A stretch of 64,000 bases of DNA. Origin: Henningerozyma blattae CBS 6284 (lineage: Eukaryota; Ascomycota; Saccharomycetes; Saccharomycetales; Saccharomycetaceae). Shown here piece after piece: positions 19,604 to 29,505 of the stretch (position 1 is the stretch's first letter; each line of letters begins with the position of its first letter). Made by a program: the position numbers and the translations under genes. Below the pieces are notes generated by a model. The model worked only from the letters and a program-made list of their open reading frames with translations. It ran no database searches and was not told where the DNA came from. Where the stretch lies: NCBI RefSeq assembly GCF_000315915.1, contig NC_020186.1, positions 1,860,001 to 1,924,000 of the forward strand. Direction: 5' to 3'.

Positions 19604-20759
19604 ATCAGATACAATTATAGTTTTGTCTATAAAACTGTATGCTTGGTATTATGTATTTGGTTTAGCTTGGGTATCTTGGACTATTCGTGAAGGTCGTACT
19701 TTGTACGTATGTATGTATGGATAGGACCGAATCTTTTGATTTATCAATCAAAAGTTATGTACTGTTAGGTAAAACGGGTTGTTGTAGGCTCTGAATGCAA
19801 AAGAATTTAATTATTTTATTGGCTTTGATGAGTATCGGTCTTAATTAAGTGGTGATGAGTGTTGATACTAAAGAAAGCTTAAATTTGCGTCTTACGTTTA
19901 TCACCGTGACGCATTTAAGTTTTGCAACGGTGTTATATTATGAATCGTTGACTCCGCGTTGATGATATCTTCGCCGGAAAAACAACGATGACAAAACAAT
20001 AACCTACGAATAAAAAGAAATAGCAAAATGACAGTGCAGCTGACTTGCGTCACAAATCCTTTTCAATAGTCTCTAGAAGAAACAAATCATGAAGCTTCCT
20101 TTCGGCCGTATGTATATATATATGTGTGTGTGCATTGCATATTAATCCTGGGCAGAAATTACAACTATATGGGGAATTTTATTGTTTTCATTTTGATCAG
20201 AAGGAACGTGATTGGAAATGGCAAAATCTACTTGAACCTGTGCTTATTGGCGTTTTGGGCACGAGTGGCAGTAACTGCTGACATTTTGAGATTCTTGGAT
20301 CTTCTGATGTTGAGCTGAACAGTAAGAAGATGGCACTGTCTTTTCAAAACTCAACATTGAATTTACAACTATCATTTTCAATTAAAACTATTAAAGTAAT
20401 GAAGGGGTATTTGTATTTCGATAGAAACGGTATTAAGAGGTTATAGGCACTTTAAAGGCATGCAAAAAAGAAATAAAAAGAGGCAAAAAAATTAAAAATG
20501 ATTGTTTAGGGTAAAATAATCTACAAATTGAAGAAAAGAAAATTTAAATTTTGCTCTGATTAGGTTAATTCGGCTACCTGTTAATGTAAAAACAATTAAA
20601 TAAAGGAAAAAGATGAAATAAAAAGAAAAAAAAAGTTAGATGAGCTGAGTAAAGATACAATGAATATAGTATGGTACACAATGAAAGATGTTTTTGAAGG
20701 AAAATATATCTACTTTCAGTGCTTTGGTAGCCCTGTTATTATTTAGTTTAAAGCGAATC
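19604..20759. other. STB5 promoter and ATG7 3' flank
   Basis: 1,156 bp. A perfect 9-bp inverted repeat with a 4-bp loop lies at 19733-19754. A (TA)(TG) microsatellite lies near 20110-20131. Around 20180-20330 the DNA is somewhat GC-richer. It holds only an 18-codon minus-strand frame (20228-20284), which I do not call. No C/D or H/ACA snoRNA could be completed. Confidence 0.4.
19733..19754. repeat. Inverted repeat upstream of STB5
   Basis: CTTTTGATT (19733-19741) and AATCAAAAG (19746-19754) are perfect complements around TATC. They lie about 130-150 bp upstream of the STB5 start. This may be a dyad site for a dimeric regulator, but the binding factor is unknown. Confidence 0.6.
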
Positions 20760-22700
20760 TCATATTATTTCGTTCCCTTCTGAAAGGCTCATCTCATCAT
20801 CGAAGTCAAGTATATCATCAGTCAAATCCTTGACCTTATCTAATCCACTTAAAGTTTCGATGTAATTTTTGTCATTTAATGCCTTCTTAATAAAATCCCA
20901 ACCTTCGTCTTCACAGGTTCTTATGATTATATCATTACAGGCAGAACAACATTCATATTGAGGGATTTCTAGTTTTAAAGTTTTGAAATCTCTAAGGAAA
21001 CCACGTATCATGTGAGGAATCTCGCCCAGAATACATTGTTTATCATCACTGTTATTGGCATTTTTTGAATCTGAATCAGATATACGGGATTGCAGTAATG
21101 ATACCATTAGTTCTACTGCTTGAGATGCTGCCATCAATGCAATACCTGGCCTTGTAACTGTACACATCTCATCCAAAGTGCGATCTTTTAGACTATCCCC
21201 CGGAGCGACGATATCTTGACAGAAATAGCAACCCAACTTATTCTCATTGTTACCGTGTCTCATTACAAGGTAACTGTCAAATCCCAATGCAGCATTGATT
21301 ACGATCTTATTCTCTAGCTTACCTAGAATTGTCGGGACCCATCTTGCCTCTCTCGAATCTGTTACCAAAAATATGACATCATGCTCCTTAATCAATGTAC
21401 ACAATTCCATATATTCCTTTTTTTCACGTTCTTCACAAGTAACTGGATGTGCAATCATAGGTATATTCAACTGAATCCCTTTTGCATTTACAAGAGGATA
21501 AATCTTTTTAAGTGCTTCTGCAGCTGTTACTGCTTTTGGCTTCCCATAATCTTCAAAATTAAATAGTGGTTGTCGTACCGGATTTGAATAAGATATCTTT
21601 CCATTGTCAACAAATGTTATTTTGCTTACACCCCAAGCCAACAATGCACGACTAATATAGCAACCTAATGTACCTGATCCTAAAATTAATACACTTGTAT
21701 TTTCAATGATATTTAAATCCAAGTCTGGAACAATCCTCCATTTCATTAATTTTAAATTTAACTTCACTGATTGTTCATTAATCTTCAAAGGGTCAATCAT
21801 AACACTTAAATCTATAATAGATGGTAATAGTTTACCTGATTGATTTTTTACCCAACCGGTTACTTTTAATTTAGAATTTGCTGCCAAGTTGTCTGAATTT
21901 GTGCATATTTCAATAGTTTCCACGAAACTTGATGAGTTACTTCTAATAAAATAAATTTCTATCGTCTTTAAAAGGGGATAGTCTACTTTAATTATAGAAA
22001 GTATATTTTTAATAAAGGCTGAAGGTACATTTTCTATAAGGCTACTATCTTTAATAGCAGCTACTCCCGTAGATTTACTAATTAATAGATTACTATTTTT
22101 AGAATATGGAACTAATCTATTGTTGTTTCCTTTATCTAACAAAGCTATCCAATTATTAGGATTCTCTTGGAACCAACTTTGACATGAAAGAACTAGTTTT
22201 GGTGAAATAGAAGTAGTTTCGATTTTGACAGAGGAAAAGGATAATGATTCAAATTGAAAACAAGGGAAGCATACCCAATAATAAAATTTGTATTTCTTTA
22301 ATTCACAGTAACTAATTATTGAAAACCCAACAGATTTATTAATATCTGTCAAACCACGACATAGGAGTTCATGCCCTTTCTTTATAATATATTCCTGCTT
22401 ATTTAATGATTTGAAGTTCTCGATGGTATTAAAATTTAATATATCTCCAAATAAGCTATTCGAGGTTTCATTAAAAACTGCACGATCATCATTATCACTA
22501 AAGCTCTTGCTATCTAAAAATAAATGCCCATTATTTTCTGCAGCAGGTAAATCTTGTAGCTCAATGTTCCCGATTAAGTTTAATTCTGTAGTATCTAGTT
22601 TTAAAACATCCAATTTTAGTCTTGCTAATTCTTGAAAGAATGACGTATCTAGGAAAATCTTGGCTGGTAAATTGTATTTTAGAAGAGAACCGAATTCCAT
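20760..22700 (-). CDS. ATG7: Atg7, E1-like activating enzyme of autophagy
   Basis: This 646-residue homologue of S. cerevisiae Atg7 (630 residues, YHR171W) uses ATP to activate Atg12 and Atg8 for transfer to Atg10 and Atg3. The N-terminal domain (about residues 1-300) begins MEFGSLLKYNLPAKIFLDTSF. The adenylation domain has the nucleotide-binding loop GSGTLGCYISRALLAWGV, then DNGKISYSNPVRQPLF and TDSREARWVPT. The catalytic cysteine is Cys513 in LDEMCTVTRPG. Zinc-binding Cys pairs are visible in GCYFCQD and ECCSAC. The C-terminus is acidic (ILDFDDEMS), as in other Atg7 proteins. The ATG lies at 22698-22700. NMD3, its S. cerevisiae neighbour, is absent here; NOP19 and DBP8 follow in the same orientation. 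Confidence 0.97.
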   Translation of the reverse strand: MEFGSLLKYNLPAKIFLDTSFFQELARLKLDVLKLDTTELNLIGNIELQDLPAAENNGHLFLDSKSFSDNDDRAVFNETSNSLFGDILNFNTIENFKSLNKQEYIIKKGHELLCRGLTDINKSVGFSIISYCELKKYKFYYWVCFPCFQFESLSFSSVKIETTSISPKLVLSCQSWFQENPNNWIALLDKGNNNRLVPYSKNSNLLISKSTGVAAIKDSSLIENVPSAFIKNILSIIKVDYPLLKTIEIYFIRSNSSSFVETIEICTNSDNLAANSKLKVTGWVKNQSGKLLPSIIDLSVMIDPLKINEQSVKLNLKLMKWRIVPDLDLNIIENTSVLILGSGTLGCYISRALLAWGVSKITFVDNGKISYSNPVRQPLFNFEDYGKPKAVTAAEALKKIYPLVNAKGIQLNIPMIAHPVTCEEREKKEYMELCTLIKEHDVIFLVTDSREARWVPTILGKLENKIVINAALGFDSYLVMRHGNNENKLGCYFCQDIVAPGDSLKDRTLDEMCTVTRPGIALMAASQAVELMVSLLQSRISDSDSKNANNSDDKQCILGEIPHMIRGFLRDFKTLKLEIPQYECCSACNDIIIRTCEDEGWDFIKKALNDKNYIETLSGLDKVKDLTDDILDFDDEMSLSEGNEII

Positions 22701-23359
22701 TATGATTATATTAGTAGTGAATTCTGTTAAATTATAAATAATCCAATTACAAATCAGGCTAGTTAATTAATTCAGTAATTCACTCAAACTAAAATAAAAA
22801 CAGGCTATTTAGGCTTAATTCTAAACTTTTGCTTATATAATAATTTTAAATCGTTCCAGTAAAGGGTCCAAAGGAGATTTTATATATGTGCTGTTCGCAG
22901 ATTTATCGCTCTAAACTATTAGAAATAAACGGCGCTACCAAATTAAAGTAAAATTATAAAACTTTAAAAAGAATCTTATTAAAAAAACAATATAATACAA
23001 TCTGATATTACAGACACGATGAAAAAGATATATTTATAAGGCCATACAGCATATTTTTGCTTGATTAGTTCATTATGTTGATTTCACAAATTATATAGCT
23101 AAAAAAAAGCCAAATTTGAGCTTTGATAAACTAGAAATTGTATTTTTATCGAAGGATCGCTTTACCATAAAAGCTTTAAATTGACTTACTGTCGTTGTTA
23201 CTCAATAATGTATCCCAAAATATTATCCCGAAAGAAAAATGATCTATTGTCTTGTATACTACATATTTTTACAGTCTAGTATAAGATTAGTAGCTTGTAG
23301 TGACGTTATATTGAAAAGAAAAATATCGAAATTCTAGGTTGACAGATGAGAATGGCGGT
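22701..23359. other. ATG7 upstream region and NOP19 3' flank
   Basis: 659 bp of AT-rich DNA with no supported gene, RNA or repeat. Confidence 0.5.
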
Positions 23360-23962
23360 CTACTTCTTCTTTTTACTGTTGAATAGCAAACCAAATGTTT
23401 TCTTAGCCGCTCTTGGATTAGATTTTTCGTCCTCATCACTTGAATCATCAGTATTTTCTTCATTATGTCTCACTTCAATAACCTTTGCGTTCATAAATTT
23501 AGAATTACTCCTAGTATCGCTATTTTTCTTACTATTTATTCGTTCAGTTGTTCTCATCTTTCTCTTCAGAGCAACCATGGCAGTTGTATCATTCTTAGCA
23601 ATTCTGTATATATTATTTCCATGAGAGTTAGATGAATCAGCGGGATCTCTCTTTTTCTTTTTAGATAATGTACTGACTTTTTTGTTACTGGAAATAAAAT
23701 CACCTATTGTATGAATATCTAAATTATCGTTTTTATCAACTGAGTTATCAACTACACCTAAACCTGTACCGTGCTGGATAACAGGTAGCTTAAAAAATTG
23801 GTCTTTACTTTCACTTAATTCTTTGAAATCCTGATTGACCTTTTCATTATCTCCGTTTTCGTCTCCCAGCCAATTTAAAATTATCGATTGATTAGTGTTA
23901 AACGTAACCTGTAATTTAGCCTGTAAGGCTAGTTTTTCTTGAATCTCCTTTGCCCTAGACAT
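23360..23962 (-). CDS. NOP19: Nop19-like nucleolar ribosome-biogenesis protein (YGR251W)
   Basis: This is a 200-residue, highly charged protein beginning MSRAKEIQEKLALQAKLQ. It has no catalytic domain and ends in a basic KK tail. Length, composition and position fit S. cerevisiae Nop19 (YGR251W), a nucleolar component of 90S pre-ribosomes needed for processing at sites A0, A1 and A2. Visible features are an N-terminal amphipathic helix, a short PVIQHGTGLG segment, a KKKKRDPAD basic patch and an acidic stretch DDSSDEDEKSNP before the final KKTFGLLFNSKKKK. In S. cerevisiae NOP19 adjoins YGR250C (RIE1). Here RIE1 lies 26 kb away because YHR-block genes are interleaved between them. The assignment rests on synteny, size and composition. 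Confidence 0.75.
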   Translation of the reverse strand: MSRAKEIQEKLALQAKLQVTFNTNQSIILNWLGDENGDNEKVNQDFKELSESKDQFFKLPVIQHGTGLGVVDNSVDKNDNLDIHTIGDFISSNKKVSTLSKKKKRDPADSSNSHGNNIYRIAKNDTTAMVALKRKMRTTERINSKKNSDTRSNSKFMNAKVIEVRHNEENTDDSSDEDEKSNPRAAKKTFGLLFNSKKKK

Positions 23963-24187
23963 ACTTTTAATAATATTTACTCTTGGTGTACTTAAAACGG
24001 TAAATAAAGCTTAAAATACTATTAAAAATAAATTTTTTCAGCTCATCGCTAGTCTGGCGTTATACTGATTTTCACATTCGTGCACGGCCTGCTTTGAAAA
24101 AAGAATAGTAATTATTATTTATCATCTATAAAATATAAAATTATTATGAATTATTAATATACAATAAGTATTCTATGCTAATACACT

Positions 24188-25496
24188 TCAACCTCTTAAA
24201 CTCTTTCCATTCATTTGCTTTTGCTTTTGGATTTTTCTTCTCTCACCGAAATTGGCCTTTTCCATTGCCATCAACGAATCTCTCTTAGCTCTTGTAACCT
24301 TAGTTAACGATTTTCTAAATAACAGCGGTATCGTGTAACTTATCACATTCAGACATTTTCTTATTGATACGTTCTTCAATTGATTGAATTCTTGAGATAT
24401 CATTTGGTGTAACGAAAGATATAGCGTCACCAGTTCTCCCAGCACGAGCGGTACGACCAGATCTGTGAATAAAGGTATCTGGGTCCGCCGGTAGATCGTA
24501 ATTTATAACTAATTCAACCGTAGGAATATCTAAACCTCTAGAAGCAACATCTGTGGCAATCAACACTCTTGCCGCATTGGCTCTAAATCTATGTAATGAA
24601 TTTGTTCTTTCTTGCTGTGGCATTTGAGAATGAAGTGACGTTACCCTTACTTCTAAATCGTATAACGTTCTTCTTAATATTTCCGCAGTCACAGTTCTAT
24701 TAACAAATACTATGGCACTTGATTCATTATATGCTTCACAAGTTAATAAATGATATAAATATGCCTCCTTGACATGACCTGGAACCAGAACGTACTCGGT
24801 CTTTAAGGTTGATGGAATTGCCACCTTGTCAATAGACTCTACTTGATATGAAAATAATGGAAGTCTACCATCATGTTTAGGGGCATCTTGTAATACCTTC
24901 ACTTGATCTGTTATAGTTGCTGTAAATAGTAATGTTTGTCTTTTTTCTTTTGGAGGTAATTTACCTATACAAACTGATAAATCTTTACTGAAAGTAGAGG
25001 TCAATAGGATATCTGCTTCATCTAAAACTAAATATTTACATCTAATAAAACCACCAACAGTATCTTCCCCTGACCTTAGAATATGGTGCGCTAGCCTACC
25101 TGGTGTGGCAATAATAAAATGAGGCTTATTTTGTAATTCCAAAGCTTGCTTAACAATATTTTCACCACCAACAACCAGACAAACTCTGATATTCATGCTA
25201 CTACCAAGTGCAGTAAACTGCTCAGCAATTTGCATAGCTAATTCTCTTGTTGGGGTTAATATCACAGCAAACATACCGCATGGATCTTCAGACCATTTAG
25301 TTAGCATGGGGCCAGCAAATGCAATAGTTTTACCAGAACCTGTCTTTGCACCACCAATACAATCTCTTCCTTTTAAGATTTCTGGAATACAATGTTTTTG
25401 AATAGCAGTTGGTGTAGTAATTTTCATAGATTTTAGCGATTCAACCAACCATCTTGATAAGCCTAAATTTTCAAAGTTAGTAATACTGTTTGACAT
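24188..25496 (-). CDS. DBP8: Dbp8 DEAD-box RNA helicase, with a one-base frame disruption near the 3' end
   Basis: Dbp8 (YHR169W, 431 residues in S. cerevisiae) is a nucleolar DEAD-box ATPase for 18S rRNA processing, stimulated by Esf2. The helicase core is complete: the Q motif near FENLGLSRWLVESL, motif I AKTGSGKT, Ia PTRELA, II DEAD, III TAT, V RGLD and VI HRSGRTARAGRTG. The primary frame stops at TAG (24315-24317) after 393 codons, at KLHDTAVI. The conserved C-terminus continues at once in the next frame as RKSLTKVTRAKRDSLMAMEK and runs 42 residues to a TGA at 24188-24190. Removing one T from the TTT run complementary to 24317-24319 would give about 435 residues, the family length. This could be a sequencing or assembly error, a real truncating mutation, or +1 frameshifting. 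Everything up to the break looks functional. Confidence 0.93.
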
Positions 25497-25988
25497 TGTA
25501 AGTTCACAAAGTATTATTTTTTATACTAATTTTAGCGTTATTTGTTATGTTATATTTTAAGTTACCTTTTATATGGATATAACTTTATATTATCTAACAA
25601 CTTATTGAAAATATAGATCAATAGAGTTCCTTTAGTATTGTAATGCACACAATTTTTCTTCCTTTTTATCCCTCTTAGTATTAATGTATAACCGATGAGC
25701 AAAATTTTCTTTGCCGCACGATGTTATCATATAAATTAGAAACATAATAGTTTTTTAAAAAAGTAAAGAAAATAAAAAGAATGCATATTTCAATTAAAAT
25801 ATAGTCGAATTCGAACCTACATAAATCAACATATATATATATTATTATACACAGGACTGTAAGAAAATGATTCAGTTAAAATTACAGTGAACATTATCCT
25901 TATAGCTTATAACTCTAAAAACTGTTTATCGTGAAGTCTACGCATTACATGCTATATTCGTTTATCGGTTATTCCCAATCAATTACTA
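25497..25988. other. Intergenic region between DBP8 and THP2
   Basis: 492 bp of AT-rich DNA. MTG2 (YHR168W), which lies here in S. cerevisiae, is absent without recognisable remnants. A lone tRNA B-box-like match at 25807-25817 has no accompanying A-box. Confidence 0.5.
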
Positions 25989-26735
25989 TCACTGAGATTC
26001 AGCGCTTTTTAGTTTTTCAGCTAATTGTTCATTTTTTTGTAACATATTTTTCAAAGAATTTGGACCACGGCCAAACATCAATGTTTCTAATTTATCCCAT
26101 TCAATACGCCATCTATTTACTTCTTTATTTGCTAAAATCAACTTATCTTCTATAGTATAGCGATTTTCAAGGGTATATTTCACACGCTCCATTTTTAATT
26201 GATCTAAATATTGCTCCAATCTTGCTCGTAACCTCACTGCTTCACTGTCATCATCTGTAAATTCTTGTAATATTTCTTCAATCTCCTTTGGTGGTAACCA
26301 ATTATCAACGATATATTTATCTTTTCGTATATCGGCAGTCTCAATTTGTTTCGCCAGGTCTACTGATAACCTATTCACCATATTGATATACTTTTGAGAA
26401 TTTCTGTATATTTCTTCGATCTCATTTACACATTCTTCAAGGGAATCTTTAGCTTCATCTGCAAGAACATTACTATCATGTATAGTTAGCGGTGCTGGCT
26501 CATTTTCAATCTTGGCTGAAATAGCATTAAATTTTCCATGATATAAATCTGTATTATTTTTTAAAAGTTTAGGGTATTCATCATTTAGTCTCTTTAAAAG
26601 CTCAAGTTTATGATTATCATCATCATTATCATTTGCTAATTGTATTAATAAATTAATAGTTTTTTGTACGGAGTCATGACTTGCTTCTAATTGTCCTTCC
26701 TGTTCAGATAATGCTTCAAAATAAGAATTATTCAT
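25989..26735 (-). CDS. THP2: THO complex subunit Thp2
   Basis: The product has 248 residues when started at the ATG at 26733-26735 (MNNSYFEALSEQEGQLEASH). That start aligns with S. cerevisiae Thp2 (261 residues, YHR167W). An upstream in-frame ATG would add 17 residues unlike the family. Thp2 is the fifth subunit of the yeast THO complex (Tho2, Hpr1, Mft1, Thp2, Tex1), which couples transcription elongation to mRNP assembly and protects against R-loops. The protein is almost all helix and coiled coil. Conserved segments include NMVNRLSVDLAKQIE, WLPPKEIEEIL, YLDQLKMERVKYTLENRY and WRIEWDKLETLMFG. The gene is divergent from CDC23 across 383 bp, in the same arrangement as YHR167W-YHR166C. Confidence 0.92.
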   Translation of the reverse strand: MNNSYFEALSEQEGQLEASHDSVQKTINLLIQLANDNDDDNHKLELLKRLNDEYPKLLKNNTDLYHGKFNAISAKIENEPAPLTIHDSNVLADEAKDSLEECVNEIEEIYRNSQKYINMVNRLSVDLAKQIETADIRKDKYIVDNWLPPKEIEEILQEFTDDDSEAVRLRARLEQYLDQLKMERVKYTLENRYTIEDKLILANKEVNRWRIEWDKLETLMFGRGPNSLKNMLQKNEQLAEKLKSAESQ

Positions 26736-27118
26736 CGGATATACGAATGTCTTAAAATGATGTTTTACTTTTATTTTAAAGGGCAATCTAGAATTCTTCC
26801 TTAAAGCATCTATTCATCTCGTATATTTTTAAAGCAATCATTTGTTTTCAAAAGGCTAATCTTAATGATAGCATTTTGGCAAGTTGGTTGAAATTTTGCG
26901 CTTTGCCAATAGGTATTATTGGAAAAAATATCAGGGTTATTTCCTAAAATCTAATGAAAACCCTAACCACTAAAATTTCAAAATATTGAAACACGTTAAA
27001 TAAAACAATAATAATAGCAGAAAAAAATAGCATTATAAAACAAGAACAGCCAAAACTAAACTAATTAGATTTTTTTTTAAATAGCACAAGTAAATATATC
27101 TAAATAGAATCAGGAAAT
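26736..27118. promoter_or_regulatory. Bidirectional THP2-CDC23 promoter region
   Basis: 383 bp between divergent start codons. AT-rich, with an A/T-run-rich segment on the CDC23 side (27000-27090). I see no specific operator that I can name with confidence. Confidence 0.5.
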
Positions 27119-29182
27119 ATGGGCACCATAGAAGAAGCGCAAACAATTGAAGAAATAAGGCAGAACCTTCGAAAATCAGCCGCTGAGCTTTCTCAGATGA
27201 AACTGTACAATTCGGCAAAGTGGTCAGCAGAAGCCCTAGTGGGAATGTGTGAATCTATATCTTATCCAGACATCGAATCTAGTGGTTCAGGAATACCTGC
27301 GTATGACTCACCACTCCGAGGACGTGTTCAAGGACATAACAATAATCATAGTAATTATAGTAATAACCATACCAACACCAGTAATAATTCAACTAAGAAT
27401 AATATGAATAGAATGATGAATAGCAAAATTAATGGAAATAATACGAGTAATAATGCTAATGAAAATAATATGAAATTCGATACTCTATCTAAGTCTAACA
27501 CCTTTGGATTTACTACTTCAGAAAATGATTTATATTTATTGGCATCGTCATTATTTGATTTAAAAGAGTTTGATAGAGCTGCATTTTTTTTAAAAAATGC
27601 CACTAATCCATGCTTAGTATTTCTAAGACTATACAGCATGTATCTTTCATGGGATAAAAAAGTTCAAGAGTCAGCAGAGAGCTTGTTGCTAACAGGGAAA
27701 CGCCCAAACAAATCTAATGAACAAACTGAAGAAGAAGTGGGTAATATTATGCTAGGATCTTTTTATGGATTTAAATCAGATAATAAAACTACCAATAAGG
27801 ATTCAATGACAGTTTCGATTGGAAATGGTCAAGATTTAAGCGTTGGACTAATACTGAAGGAAGTAAATCAATATATAGCCGAATACGAAACAAAAGTTGA
27901 AGAACAACATAAAGGAATAGGATTTGCATTAATTTACTACCTTAAAGGTATTCTACAAAAAGCAGAAAACAACAAGAAACACGCTGTATCATCTATTCTC
28001 AAGTCACTTTCTTATTATTCTTTTAATTGGACTTGCTGGGTTGAATTGACAGATTGCTTAGAGCGCCCTGATGAATCAGTACAGCTATTACGATACTTGA
28101 AAGAGAAATTTTATTTTAATTGTTTAGAGCATTCACCTACACAGCAACATCCCTCCCTCAATATCATGATTAAATTTTTTAAATTAAATTTGTTGCAAGA
28201 ATTTAGCAATAACTTTGTCGATGAATTTGGTGAAGAATTAGATTTATTATTTTCTACATTTCCAAAATTTGCATTTTTAAAAGCTCAAACTGCAATAATT
28301 AACCATAATTATATGGTTTACAAAACCTCGTGCTCTCTATTTGAAGAAGTTATTAAAATGGATCCTTATAGACTCGATGACTTAGATGTATACTCACATA
28401 TATTGTTCGTCATGGAAAAGCAGCCTGAATTATCATATTTGGCTCAATTTGCATCACAAATAGATAGATTTCGACCGGAAACATGCTGCATCATTGCCAA
28501 TTTCTATAGTACCAGACAGGAACATGAAAAATCTATTATGTATTTTAGAAGAGCACTGACTTTGAATAAAAAAAATACAAGCGCATGGACATTAATGGGC
28601 CATGAATTCGTGGAGCTGAAAAATTCCCATGCCGCCATTGAATGCTACCGAAGAGCTGTAGATATAAATCCAAGAGATTTTAAAGCATGGTATGGACTTG
28701 GCCAAGCATATGAAGTATTAGATATGCACTTATATTCATTATATTATTTTCAAAAGGCGTGTGCTCTAAAGCCTTTAGACAAGAGAATGTGGCAAGCTTT
28801 AGGAGAGTGCTATTTTATTGTAGACAATACCGATTCTGCACTTAAATGTTATAAACGTGCATTACAATTATCAGATTTAGCGTTACAAGACTCAATAATA
28901 TTATATAAATTGGCTATATTATATGAAAAGATGGATGATATTGAAAACTGTAAGAAAATGATGATTCAAACATTAGATGTAGAGGAACTAACTGATGGTG
29001 CTGTTACAGACGAAACAGCCAAAGCAAGGATTTGGCTAACAAGATATGAACAGTCTTGCCATAATTACAAAGCTGCCTATAATTATGCTATAAAAGTAAC
29101 GCATGGTACTTCTCAAGAAATCGAGGAGGCAAGAGGAATAGCAAGAGAATGCCAAAAAAAGTTAAATAAGCTAGGTATATAG
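27119..29182 (+). CDS. CDC23: Cdc23 (APC8), TPR subunit of the anaphase-promoting complex
   Basis: This 687-residue homologue of S. cerevisiae Cdc23 (626 residues, YHR166C) is a structural TPR subunit of the APC/C ubiquitin ligase that drives anaphase and mitotic exit. The N-terminus (EIRQNLRKSAAELSQMKLYNSAKWSAEALVG, read in two parts) is conserved. It is followed by an Asn-rich insert at about residues 76-120, which accounts for the extra length. A conserved block NDLYLLASSLFDLKEFDRAA opens the first repeats. Canonical TPR units run from about residue 455 to 640, for example IMYFRRALTLNKKNTSAWTL, AIECYRRAVDINPRDFKAWY and LKCYKRALQL. The gene is divergent from THP2 and 323 bp upstream of PRP8, as in S. 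cerevisiae. Confidence 0.96.
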   Translation: MGTIEEAQTIEEIRQNLRKSAAELSQMKLYNSAKWSAEALVGMCESISYPDIESSGSGIPAYDSPLRGRVQGHNNNHSNYSNNHTNTSNNSTKNNMNRMMNSKINGNNTSNNANENNMKFDTLSKSNTFGFTTSENDLYLLASSLFDLKEFDRAAFFLKNATNPCLVFLRLYSMYLSWDKKVQESAESLLLTGKRPNKSNEQTEEEVGNIMLGSFYGFKSDNKTTNKDSMTVSIGNGQDLSVGLILKEVNQYIAEYETKVEEQHKGIGFALIYYLKGILQKAENNKKHAVSSILKSLSYYSFNWTCWVELTDCLERPDESVQLLRYLKEKFYFNCLEHSPTQQHPSLNIMIKFFKLNLLQEFSNNFVDEFGEELDLLFSTFPKFAFLKAQTAIINHNYMVYKTSCSLFEEVIKMDPYRLDDLDVYSHILFVMEKQPELSYLAQFASQIDRFRPETCCIIANFYSTRQEHEKSIMYFRRALTLNKKNTSAWTLMGHEFVELKNSHAAIECYRRAVDINPRDFKAWYGLGQAYEVLDMHLYSLYYFQKACALKPLDKRMWQALGECYFIVDNTDSALKCYKRALQLSDLALQDSIILYKLAILYEKMDDIENCKKMMIQTLDVEELTDGAVTDETAKARIWLTRYEQSCHNYKAAYNYAIKVTHGTSQEIEEARGIARECQKKLNKLGI

Positions 29183-29505
29183 ACTATCTAACGTCTAACC
29201 TTAATGATTTCTTACATTAATCCTCTATTGGTATTTTACATCCAAATAACCTGGATTTCAAATAATCAATAAATATCAAAATGATCGTGAAGAAGTTATT
29301 TCTGTTAGTACTATGTTGCATATTAAAAATGTTTATATACACGTGATCGACCGTTTTTTAGTGCAGCATATGCGAATTAAAAAAATAACTTTTACATCTA
29401 CATTCTTCTCTTGATATAAAGAACACGAACAGCCAAACTATAATACGCGGTGAGAAAATAGAAGATTCACCAAGATATATATACCTACAAGGAAAGAAAG
29501 TGGTA
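29183..29505. promoter_or_regulatory. PRP8 promoter region
   Basis: 323 bp. A CACGTG E-box (context ACACGTGATC) lies around 29340-29346. No other feature is supported. Confidence 0.4.

Noticed and set aside
20228..20284. Minus-strand 18-residue frame (MSAVTATRAQNANKHRFK) with an AAAATG start context in a GC-richer patch
   Set aside because: Too short to support without conservation; no splice donor extends it and no family was recognised.
20180..20330. Possible snoRNA in the STB5-ATG7 interval
   Set aside because: CTGA boxes occur but no proper C box (RTGATGA) with a terminal stem, and no H/ACA hairpin-hinge pattern could be completed on either strand.
25807..25817. GAATTCGAACC, the complement of a perfect tRNA B-box
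   Set aside because: No A-box, acceptor stem or T-run terminator at suitable distances on that strand, so at most a very old tRNA remnant.
29500..29505. GTG start two codons before the PRP8 ATG
   Set aside because: The ATG at 29506 gives the family N-terminus, and non-ATG initiation is not needed in a yeast nuclear gene.
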